64,000 nucleotides of DNA, taken from the NCBI RefSeq assembly GCF_044762665.1, contig NZ_JBIWES010000010.1:1-64000 (forward strand), given 5' to 3'. The DNA is from Peribacillus frigoritolerans_B (lineage in GTDB: Bacteria; Bacillota; Bacilli; Bacillales; DSM-1321). This document shows positions 35,398-43,076 of the stretch, in pieces. The notes under the pieces were generated by a model. The model did not search any database and was not told the origin of the DNA. It saw only the letters and a list, made by a program, of their open reading frames with translations. The first letter of the stretch is position 1, and every line of letters starts with the position of its first letter. The translations under genes were made by a program, and so were the position numbers.

Positions 35398-35937
35398 TCA
35401 TTCATTACGTAATTTCTTCAGTAATTGAAAAATCTGACCTCGATGATGTGATTCATGTTCAATCAAATGGTAAACGACCCATTCAGGTGTGACGTCATAT
35501 TGTTCAAGTACCCTCGGTTTACGCCAATCCGTTAGGTCCATTGTGCGAAAGTTCGAAAGAAATACCTCACGTACTTTATTGAGGCGGTAGAAATGTTCTT
35601 CTAATGTTTCTCCTTCAATGTGATTTAGGGAGCCATCTTCAGCTCGGCACCCTAATGGAAACAACGCGGATATTTCCGGATCCCATTCCGTAACAAGGAC
35701 CTCTTCGTATAACCAATCTGCCTCTATCAGCGCTATGTGATATAACATCGAGCTAATCGTTTGCCTTTCATCGATTTTCGAATCGAGTATATTTTGGCTG
35801 ATTCCAGTCAATTCCGATATAAGCGTACGGCGAACATCCTCCAAACACCATAGCCACCGCCCAATTTCCGCTTCATATCCCGGTAATGCAGATACAAGTA
35901 ATGCTCTTCTCTCCAACAAGATCATCCTCCTCTTCAT
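35398..35937 (-). CDS. DinB-family protein
   Basis: DinB/YfiT proteins are four-helix-bundle metal-binding proteins. Here the three metal-binding His are probably in SSMLYHIALIEA and HLIEHESHHRGQIFQL. No function in DNA damage is established for most members; some act as thiol-dependent transferases or hydrolases. The start is uncertain: AGAGGAGG overlaps one ATG and lies six bases before TTG 35919 or so. The gene ends in a family B fragment followed by a terminator. Confidence 0.8.
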   Translation of the reverse strand: MKRRMILLERRALLVSALPGYEAEIGRWLWCLEDVRRTLISELTGISQNILDSKIDERQTISSMLYHIALIEADWLYEEVLVTEWDPEISALFPLGCRAEDGSLNHIEGETLEEHFYRLNKVREVFLSNFRTMDLTDWRKPRVLEQYDVTPEWVVYHLIEHESHHRGQIFQLLKKLRNE

Positions 35938-36013
35938 GAACGTACATTCTATTTAAAAGTGTTGTTTCCTTCTTTTTAATGGAAAATCTAATTAATAGCA
36001 AGCCTTTTAGGGC

Positions 36014-36054
36014 AGGACAAAAAGAGCAATCTTTTAGATTGCTCCTTTTGTCCT
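36014..36054. terminator. Long bidirectional hairpin
   Basis: AGGACAAAAAGAGCAATC pairs with GATTGCTCCTTTTGTCCT (one mismatch), with T-rich flanks on both sides. It separates the DinB gene from the degenerate frame upstream. Confidence 0.7.
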
Positions 36055-36090
36055 GATTTTCGCTTATGTTATCGATATTGTAAATCGAAA

Positions 36091-36249
36091 TTAGCTCCCC
36101 AAAAAAAGATTGGCTCTCATCTCCTCTGATATACGCCTGCCCTGTAGATAATCCTGTTCCCGTTCTTGTTCAACCATCATGCGTTGCTCCAGTTGTTGAG
36201 CATATAGTGCATAGCCGATTCCATGAGCCTGAAACATCGCTTTTTCCAT
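36091..36249 (-). pseudogene. Degenerate or very small gene, 52 residues
   Basis: MEKAMFQAHGIGYALYAQQL then EQRMMVEQEREQDYLQGRR, ending in LFLGS. The frame looks coding and is strongly helical, but there is no binding site, and an in-frame stop lies about 15 codons upstream. It is probably the C-terminal remnant of a larger gene. The rest of 35938-36494 holds no other feature besides the hairpin. Confidence 0.35.
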
Positions 36250-36494
36250 TGCCGACGTGTACGTTAATTCGAGAAAATTAATGAAGAATCAATCCTTCCC
36301 ATAGTGAATTTCGTACTCATCTTATCATTGAAAGTGATAACTCACAAAGTTGCTACGGCTCCATATTCACTGATAATTCAGATTTTTCACCAACTGTTTC
36401 TATCTCCGTTTCCAAAAACGCCAAATCCCTCCATCTTCCTCTAATTTCCTTTTTTCATACATAAAAATTGTCTTATTTATTCTTAAGACAAATT

Positions 36495-36529
36495 AAAAAT
36501 CCCATTAACAAAACCTGATGTTAATGGGA
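36495..36529 (-). terminator. Terminator of the sdaAB-sdaAA operon
   Basis: TCCCATTAACA and TGTTAATGGGA arms, then TTTTTAATTT on the minus strand, just after the sdaAA stop. Confidence 0.85.
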
Positions 36530-36537
36530 CTGAATGT

Positions 36538-37413
36538 TTATTTATATGAACCGAAAATTTCCTTTGCCAATTTTCGCCCAGTAGGAGTCGCAGCCAGACC
36601 GCCTTCTGCCGTTTCACGAAGTGCTACTGGCATGGTCAAGCCTATTTTATACATGGCATCGATAACTTCGTCACATGGAATGCGGCTCGTAATGCCTGCA
36701 AGTGCCATATCAGCTGCCGTTATTGCGTTGGATGCACCCATTGCGTTCCGTTTCACGCAAGGAACTTCAACCAATCCAGCCACTGGGTCACAAACCAATC
36801 CAAGCATATTTTTCAAAGTGATCGCCATCGCTTCTGCAGCTTGGCTTGGTGTACCGCCGGCCAGTTCCACTATCGCAGCTGCGGCCATTCCACTTGCCGA
36901 GCCCACTTCTGCTTGGCAGCCACCAGCCGCTCCAGAAATGGAAGCATTGTTGGCAACCACGAATCCAAAAGCAGCGGAAGTGAAAAGAAATTCAATCATC
37001 TCTGCCCGGGTCGGGTTTAATTTTTCTTTCACGGCAAATAATGTACCGGGCACAACGCCAGCAGATCCTGCAGTCGGAGTGGCACAAATCATTCCCATGG
37101 CTGCATTCACTTCGTTCGTCGCAACCGCTTTACTGACGGCATCCAATAATAAATTACCTGCCAGTGCTTTGCCCGACTTGATATAATTTTGCAAAAGAAC
37201 GGCATCTCCGCCCGTTAGGCCTGTCACGGATTGCACACCTTTCAGACCTCTTTCCACCGCTTGTTCCATCACTGTCAAATTCCTGTCCATCTTTTCGATG
37301 ATCTGTTCTCTCGACAGGCCTGAGAACTCCATTTCTTGTAAAATCATGATTTCCGCGATTTTTACATTTTTACTTTCAGCAAGTTCAACCAACTCTGCTA
37401 CATTTCGGAACAT
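36538..37413 (-). CDS. sdaAA: L-serine ammonia-lyase, iron-sulfur-dependent, alpha subunit
   Basis: The 291-residue protein carries the catalytic iron-sulfur domain: SVTGLTGGDAVLLQNYIKSG, GMICATPTAGSAGVVPG, AAGGCQAEVGSASGMAAAA and GLVCDPVAGLVEVPCVKRNA, with the cluster-ligand Cys residues in the last three. With the beta subunit it converts serine to pyruvate and ammonia in the cytoplasm. It is the second gene of the operon, 40 bases after sdaAB. Confidence 0.95.
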   Translation of the reverse strand: MFRNVAELVELAESKNVKIAEIMILQEMEFSGLSREQIIEKMDRNLTVMEQAVERGLKGVQSVTGLTGGDAVLLQNYIKSGKALAGNLLLDAVSKAVATNEVNAAMGMICATPTAGSAGVVPGTLFAVKEKLNPTRAEMIEFLFTSAAFGFVVANNASISGAAGGCQAEVGSASGMAAAAIVELAGGTPSQAAEAMAITLKNMLGLVCDPVAGLVEVPCVKRNAMGASNAITAADMALAGITSRIPCDEVIDAMYKIGLTMPVALRETAEGGLAATPTGRKLAKEIFGSYK

Positions 37414-37453
37414 GTTTTTACCTCCATATCTATGCCAACACTTTTAATGATGA

Positions 37454-38116
37454 TCATTCAACCATCCTTATGACTTGCGACACGTTTTCCAATCCTTCAA
37501 TTTCCCTCATGACATCGCCCTGGATTTTCTGATCGACTTCAATCACCATGAGGGCCATTTGACCTTTTTCTTTCCGAGAAACTTCCATATGTCCAATGTT
37601 AATTTCATGATTCGCCAATACTGTCGAAACGGAAGATATGATTCCAAACACATCGTTATGGACGACTAAAATGGCTGGGTTTTCCCCTGACAATTTGAGC
37701 TTGAACGTATTCAGTTCCGTTATTTCTATCGTTCCGCCGCCAATCGAGATACCGACAAGTTCCAATTCCTTATCTTCATCGAACAGTCTGATCTTTACTG
37801 TATTAGGATGATCCGTCACCGTATCCTCGATTGTAAAGGAAACTTCCATACCGGCTTCTTCCGCGATCGTTAAAGAGGCAGGGATTCGTTCATCATCCGT
37901 ATCGAAATCCAATATCCCGCCTACGACAGCAACATCCGTACCGTGTCCCCTGTATGTTTTTGCAAAAGAACCATATAAAGAAATAATGGCTTTCTTCGGT
38001 TGCTTTCCGAATAATGTCCTTGCTACTCTGCCAATTCTGGCAGCTCCTGCTGTATGTGAACTTGAAGGTCCAATCATGACGGGACCGATTATATCGAATG
38101 CAGATCTGTATTTCAT
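37454..38116 (-). CDS. sdaAB: L-serine ammonia-lyase, iron-sulfur-dependent, beta subunit
   Basis: The 220-residue protein begins with the subunit's typical KYRSAFDIIGPVMIGPSSSH, followed by TAGAARIGRVARTLF, and ends with an ACT domain (about 148-220, AILVVHNDVFGIISSVSTVL) that may sense serine. It pairs with SdaAA. GGGGCATTAAACG precedes the ATG. The upstream region to about 38340 shows no clear operator. Confidence 0.95.
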   Translation of the reverse strand: MKYRSAFDIIGPVMIGPSSSHTAGAARIGRVARTLFGKQPKKAIISLYGSFAKTYRGHGTDVAVVGGILDFDTDDERIPASLTIAEEAGMEVSFTIEDTVTDHPNTVKIRLFDEDKELELVGISIGGGTIEITELNTFKLKLSGENPAILVVHNDVFGIISSVSTVLANHEINIGHMEVSRKEKGQMALMVIEVDQKIQGDVMREIEGLENVSQVIRMVE

Positions 38117-38399
38117 CGTTTAATGCCCCTTTTCTGGCAATATATTTTTTAACCGTCTTTTAAGGGTGAATGAAGATAAAAAAGCGGCATAATCACTATA
38201 TTAAGATATTTTTATCATTCCTGCAATGAAAACCCTTTCATTGCATATCCCATATTAACATATAATTACATAACATACCTACCATAATTTTTATTATTTA
38301 ATTTAGGAGTAATGTTTGACTTTTCAGTATTTTAAGATAATTAACATTCGATCCATTAAATTTGCAGAAAAGCATGAAAAAAGCAGCCTGGTGGCCACT

Positions 38400-38646
38400 T
38401 TCAGTTTACAGACAAAATGGAGGTCGGAAAACGCCTCTTTCATCAAATAATGTTCCCAAACCAACACCTTTCAACTCCTCAGGTGTGGTTACTAACTAAA
38501 TGCTATAACAAAGTTGATTGGAGAAGAGGGTGCGAGACTCCTGCGGGAAAAGCGGGTCCAGGGAGACCCCGCAGGCACAAGCCGAGAAGGCTCGCGGACC
38601 ATACAAAACTGTAGACAAACTCGTTTTTCATCGAGTTTGTCTACAG
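38400..38646. repeat. Family B repeat plus 15-bp perfect inverted repeat
   Basis: Family B blocks AAAGTTGATTGGAGAAGAGG, GAGACTCCTGCGGGAAAAGC and AGGGAGACCCCGCAGGC lie before CTGTAGACAAACTCG (38609-38623), which pairs perfectly with 38632-38646. The TGTAGACAAA block occurs at the edges of other family B units. The remaining gene-free DNA, 38117-38399, shows nothing distinct. Confidence 0.65.
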
Positions 38647-38651
38647 TCTGA

Positions 38652-38673
38652 AAGCAGCCATCAGGCTGCTTTT
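38652..38673 (-). terminator. Terminator of the nuclease gene
   Basis: AAGCAGCC and GGCTGCTT arms with a four-base loop, 17 bases after the stop; the T-run is short. Confidence 0.6.
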
Positions 38674-38689
38674 CCCTTCGATCTCCGAT

Positions 38690-41600
38690 TTAACTCGCCT
38701 TTTTTTCATCCATGGATTCAGCGGCATCCCAAATTTCGGATGCCCATTCAGGATGGTCGATGAATGGATTGCGATTATTTTGCCAGTCATGAATGACATC
38801 ATTGCGATGGCTCTCGAAATCGTCGACTGGATCGAGATCATTCCATTTCAAAAGTGTCGATAGCTTTCCATGAAGCGGCTTCGGATACGTATTGACTGTA
38901 TCGGATAATTCAAGATCCAACTCGCCGTTACCTTCATATCTGACGTCCATGTAAAATAGCATCCGTGCTATATCGCCTTTAACATGGTCTGGCGGCTCCC
39001 ATGAATCTGAATCAAACTTACACTCACATCCACTATATGTTTGACCTCCCTCGTCGAAATCAAGGTGGCCCCTTTTGCCATTCACTGTCACATCAGCGGG
39101 ACGAAGGTGATGAAGGTCTGTCCCGGGACCTTTGCTTGTCCCAAAATCACCGTGGGACTTTGCCCAGACATGTTCGCGGTTCCATTGTCCGGCATTGCCC
39201 CCATTCGCGTTCTCCGAGATGGATTTTCCAGAGTAAAGCAAGATGACATTCTGTTCGTTCACCGGATCTTCATCCGTTTCTTTAAGGGCATTCCACACTT
39301 GATCATAAGTTAACATCGTATGGCCCTTAATTATCGAGTGCAGAACCGCTTTCAATTCCGTTCCCGTTTTTCCTGCCGCCGTTTGGTAATAAGTTTCAAG
39401 CGGCTTATCATTCGATACGGTCAAGGTGAAACGGGCAACGGCTTCCGATTGCTGGTCCTCGGCCTTGACTGCGACAAGGTATGTTCCAGCTGCATTTGCA
39501 GGAAGGGTTAATGTCTGGCCGGTGACTGTACCGATAGTGGACGAAAAGGTCAGCTTATCTCCATCTGGATCCGAGAAGTGCTCACTCAAATCGATGTTGA
39601 CCTTGGAACCGGCTTTCACTTCAAGATTTTCCAGTTTTTTCATTACGACGGGCGCATGATTCTCTTTAGGGTCGAAAGGGGAAGCAATCGCTTCCCCCTT
39701 GGAATTGACAAACTTGATATTCGATGTGTCGACACCTTCTGATACCGACCATTTCTGAACATTTTCAGCGCCCCTGATTTCTTTTACATTGGCGTTATCA
39801 ATGATGACTTCCTTCACCGCCATGCCGCCAAAATCAATGATTGCACCATCCTTATCCGGTTTTATCGTCACAGCAGCATTCTTCAGCCCAAGGCCTTTGA
39901 GTACAGCATATGAACCTTTTAACCAGATACCTTCTTCGATGTTGGATGTTTCGTCAAGATCGATCAAAACACTAGGTGAAGCAATCGTAAGTTTTTTTGT
40001 TTTAACGTTTGTCAGATTATACGTTTTTTCTGGAGCAGGAGTTTCAACTCCACCTGATTCAGATAAAGAGGTTGAAATCAATACAGGGTCATGATCGCTA
40101 GCCCTTCCGTGAACTTCCATGAAGGATGAATTAATATGGACAATATCGACTTTTGTGGATGCGGCCATATTATTCGATACCAGGATATGGTCCAGTACTT
40201 GTGAATTTCCTTGATATGTGTATGAATAACGTTTTTCAAAAGGAACTTTCTCGATCATATTGGTTAAATCTTTGCCCTTTAATGTTTTAAGCGGGGCCGA
40301 AAATTCAAAATCATTAAAGTCTCCAAGCAAGACGATATTCGCTTTGGCATCCTGTGACTTGATATCACTGACAAACCGATTGACGATAGAGGCAATTTGA
40401 AGCCTTTGCGTTTCACTTGAAAGGACAGGAGGCTGGTTTTTGCCGAATAACGGCTGGTCACCGCCCTTGGAATTGAAATGATTGGCCACCACCACTACGC
40501 TTTCGCCTTTAAATTCGAATTGAGCGGCTAAAGGCTTCCTGCTTGAAGTGAAGGCGGGATCAGCAGGCTCTATTCGTCCAGGGTTCAAGGTAAGTTTTCC
40601 ATCTTTGAAGGCCACGGACTGTGTTGCCGTCCCTTTTGTTCCTTCAGTCAATTTGACACGGTCGACATTATACAAAAAGCCTACACGGATATTCCCGCCG
40701 GGTGCACCTCCATCAAGTTTATCTTCTGGAGCGATATCGATGTATTGATATTGCGGTCCGCCCAGCTCTTTTATTTTGTCGGTTAACTTCTTGGCACTTT
40801 GAGCAGAATCCGTTGTCCCGCTATCCGTTGCCCCATCATTATCCTGCATTTCCGTTACGCCGATGATATCGGGTTGCTTAAGATTGGTAATGATGGATGT
40901 TGCGATCGTTTCAACTTTTGAATCAGCGGTTTGAGTGGAGAAATTCTCTATATTATAGGAAGCGATCGATAGCTTATCAGCATCCTTCTCTAAAGATGTC
41001 ACTTCCCGATCCGTACCGCCATCCTTTAACGCGGGCAGCTGAGCTTTATCCGTCACTACCCTATAGTTGCTATATCCATAGCTGATTACACCCGTAACCG
41101 AGCCTTCAAAGAAATCACCCGTTTTCGCTGTAAATGATTCATCATTTATATCCAGGTTAATTCTTTCAGGGTTGAAATCCGTTTCCGTTATTTTGACGCC
41201 TCCAGCTGCAGTCGTCGTTTCCATATTCCCTGGAATCACGACTAATTCACCATAGTCTTGAGGTGCAACCACTTTCGGGTTATATACTTGCACGAGCATT
41301 CCTTCCAGACTCTCATAGAAATCAATGCCGTCTTCGCTTGGGTTAAAGTCTGTCAATCTATCATCATCGATGTTCTCAGACGGTGGAATGACATCTTTTC
41401 CGATGACGATCGGTTCTGGCATCACTGCAGTGCCAAGCTTTTCAATCGTCGTATTGGTTAATTCAGTTGTTGGCAGATCCGTCGTTTTCATTTCAGCGTA
41501 TCCTTCGATATACCACTCCGCGACTTTACCTGCCACTTTGACATGATCTCCCGCTTTCAGGCCATGTGCTTTGTTGTACACAAGTATTCCCTCGGAAGTC

Positions 41601-43021
41601 GTTAAGTCCTTATCCGGGTTGGGATCTTGCATGTAAAAGTTATTCGCATCTTTTACATAAGTGACGACACCTTCCACACCTGAAACGAGTTGAGTTTCAT
41701 AGGATGAAAAATGATTCATCCCCTGAATGTCACGAATCTTCACTTCAGTGGTTTTGTTAACGGTATAGGCAAATGTGAAAACTTCCGATGTCTTGTCGTT
41801 GACAGCGATTGCCTTGATGACCGTATCTTTCGTTAAAATGATAGGTTCTGTGTACACAGCACTTGAAGACGTCGGCGTGGATCCATCCAGCGTATAATGG
41901 ATTTTCGCTTCTTCCCAACCGGATTCAAGTGATACCTTTGTATTTTCACTAACCGTACCAGGGAAAATATCCGTGTATACGGCTGGTTTGTTCACCAGTT
42001 CATAATCTTCAATACCACGCGGCTTCAGCTGAAACGTGTCATTGAACCTCGATCCTATTCCGGTTACGGAAATGACATCCCCTGCTTTAAAGCTCCTCAC
42101 GAAATCTTCATAATTCGAACCGGTCCGGTTATCATGGCGAACGATGACGGATTTCCCTTCAGTATCTTCTGCCTTGAATTCGAATGTTCCGTATGTTCCC
42201 GATGCCGCCAATTCTGTAATGGTTGCCTTTTCAATGGTGACCAGCTCACCTTGTGTTTCCTCATTGACCCCAGAAGCATCAATTTTTTGGATTTCAGGAA
42301 GTCCATTTCCGGAAGAAACCACTTCAAGGGAAGTTGGTTGGATTTGCAATTCCTTATTATAAGCGGATACTTGTCCGATTAATGTAACCTTATCCCCTTG
42401 CTTTACTTCTGCAGGCCACGAAGAACCATAAACATATAGCCCAGCCGTTTCATCTTGGATATAAAAGCCTTTTCCTCCCCAATAACCAATCCCCGTGGTG
42501 ACCACCCCATCGACCTGCACTATATCTTCGGTATTCATGCGCGCCTCGGCAATGGAGTCCAGAACCTTCACATCAGGCTGTTCAGGAGTCGTCCCCCCAT
42601 CAGAGATGATCGTGTAATCCGTTGCGGATTTCAGGCCGGGCACTGAAAAGTACTTTTCCAGCTTCCCCGTAATCGTCACCTGCACTTTAAGTAATTCCGG
42701 ATGTTCGACCAAATTCAAAGCCGTTCGAATATTTCCGGCTGGAAGCTGAACAGGCATGATTTTCTTAACATCCGTTTCATCCGGACTATCCGCAATTCCT
42801 ATGTTCGTACTTTCAGTAAAAGGCGATGTTTGTTGATAGCTTGTACCGCTTTTAGCTGTACCGACGATATATCCCTTCACCGTCGCCGTTCCACTGTTAT
42901 TATTAATCGCTTCCATTACCGATATTGTCCCTTCGGCTTTTGCAGCGGCTGCATTTGGCAGAACCGTTGACAGTACGATCAGTATGGCAAAGAAAAGCTT
43001 GCTTATCCCGTTCTTCTTCAA
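38690..43021 (-). CDS. Large secreted multidomain nuclease
   Basis: The start is TTG at 43021, eight bases after GGAGGGG; an upstream frame would overlap the preceding gene. Order of domains in the 1443 residues: signal peptide (KLFFAILIVLSTVLPNAAAA), OB-fold-like segments (QVDGVVTTGIGYWGGKGFYI, and a second copy near residue 440), a chitobiase-C-like domain (IHYTLDGSTPTSSSAVYTEP), an exonuclease/endonuclease/phosphatase domain (LSIASYNIENFS, NHFNSKGGD, LLGDFNDFEFS, ASDHDPVLIS), a beta-solenoid-like stretch, a cadherin-like domain (SEHFSDPDGDKLTF) and a C-terminal endonuclease I domain (WNREHVWAKSHGDFG). Thus it has two nuclease centres. There is no cell-wall anchor, so it is released or held by repeats. 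Probably co-transcribed with the preceding nucleotidase gene. Confidence 0.88.
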   Translation of the reverse strand: MKKNGISKLFFAILIVLSTVLPNAAAAKAEGTISVMEAINNNSGTATVKGYIVGTAKSGTSYQQTSPFTESTNIGIADSPDETDVKKIMPVQLPAGNIRTALNLVEHPELLKVQVTITGKLEKYFSVPGLKSATDYTIISDGGTTPEQPDVKVLDSIAEARMNTEDIVQVDGVVTTGIGYWGGKGFYIQDETAGLYVYGSSWPAEVKQGDKVTLIGQVSAYNKELQIQPTSLEVVSSGNGLPEIQKIDASGVNEETQGELVTIEKATITELAASGTYGTFEFKAEDTEGKSVIVRHDNRTGSNYEDFVRSFKAGDVISVTGIGSRFNDTFQLKPRGIEDYELVNKPAVYTDIFPGTVSENTKVSLESGWEEAKIHYTLDGSTPTSSSAVYTEPIILTKDTVIKAIAVNDKTSEVFTFAYTVNKTTEVKIRDIQGMNHFSSYETQLVSGVEGVVTYVKDANNFYMQDPNPDKDLTTSEGILVYNKAHGLKAGDHVKVAGKVAEWYIEGYAEMKTTDLPTTELTNTTIEKLGTAVMPEPIVIGKDVIPPSENIDDDRLTDFNPSEDGIDFYESLEGMLVQVYNPKVVAPQDYGELVVIPGNMETTTAAGGVKITETDFNPERINLDINDESFTAKTGDFFEGSVTGVISYGYSNYRVVTDKAQLPALKDGGTDREVTSLEKDADKLSIASYNIENFSTQTADSKVETIATSIITNLKQPDIIGVTEMQDNDGATDSGTTDSAQSAKKLTDKIKELGGPQYQYIDIAPEDKLDGGAPGGNIRVGFLYNVDRVKLTEGTKGTATQSVAFKDGKLTLNPGRIEPADPAFTSSRKPLAAQFEFKGESVVVVANHFNSKGGDQPLFGKNQPPVLSSETQRLQIASIVNRFVSDIKSQDAKANIVLLGDFNDFEFSAPLKTLKGKDLTNMIEKVPFEKRYSYTYQGNSQVLDHILVSNNMAASTKVDIVHINSSFMEVHGRASDHDPVLISTSLSESGGVETPAPEKTYNLTNVKTKKLTIASPSVLIDLDETSNIEEGIWLKGSYAVLKGLGLKNAAVTIKPDKDGAIIDFGGMAVKEVIIDNANVKEIRGAENVQKWSVSEGVDTSNIKFVNSKGEAIASPFDPKENHAPVVMKKLENLEVKAGSKVNIDLSEHFSDPDGDKLTFSSTIGTVTGQTLTLPANAAGTYLVAVKAEDQQSEAVARFTLTVSNDKPLETYYQTAAGKTGTELKAVLHSIIKGHTMLTYDQVWNALKETDEDPVNEQNVILLYSGKSISENANGGNAGQWNREHVWAKSHGDFGTSKGPGTDLHHLRPADVTVNGKRGHLDFDEGGQTYSGCECKFDSDSWEPPDHVKGDIARMLFYMDVRYEGNGELDLELSDTVNTYPKPLHGKLSTLLKWNDLDPVDDFESHRNDVIHDWQNNRNPFIDHPEWASEIWDAAESMDEKKAS

Positions 43022-43076
43022 GACCTCAACCCCTCCAACTTTTTTTTCATAGGCCCAGCGATCATTTGAATACCGC

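Noticed and set aside
36518..37186. A 222-codon plus-strand frame opposite sdaAA
   Set aside because: Alanine- and proline-rich shadow of a well-supported gene.
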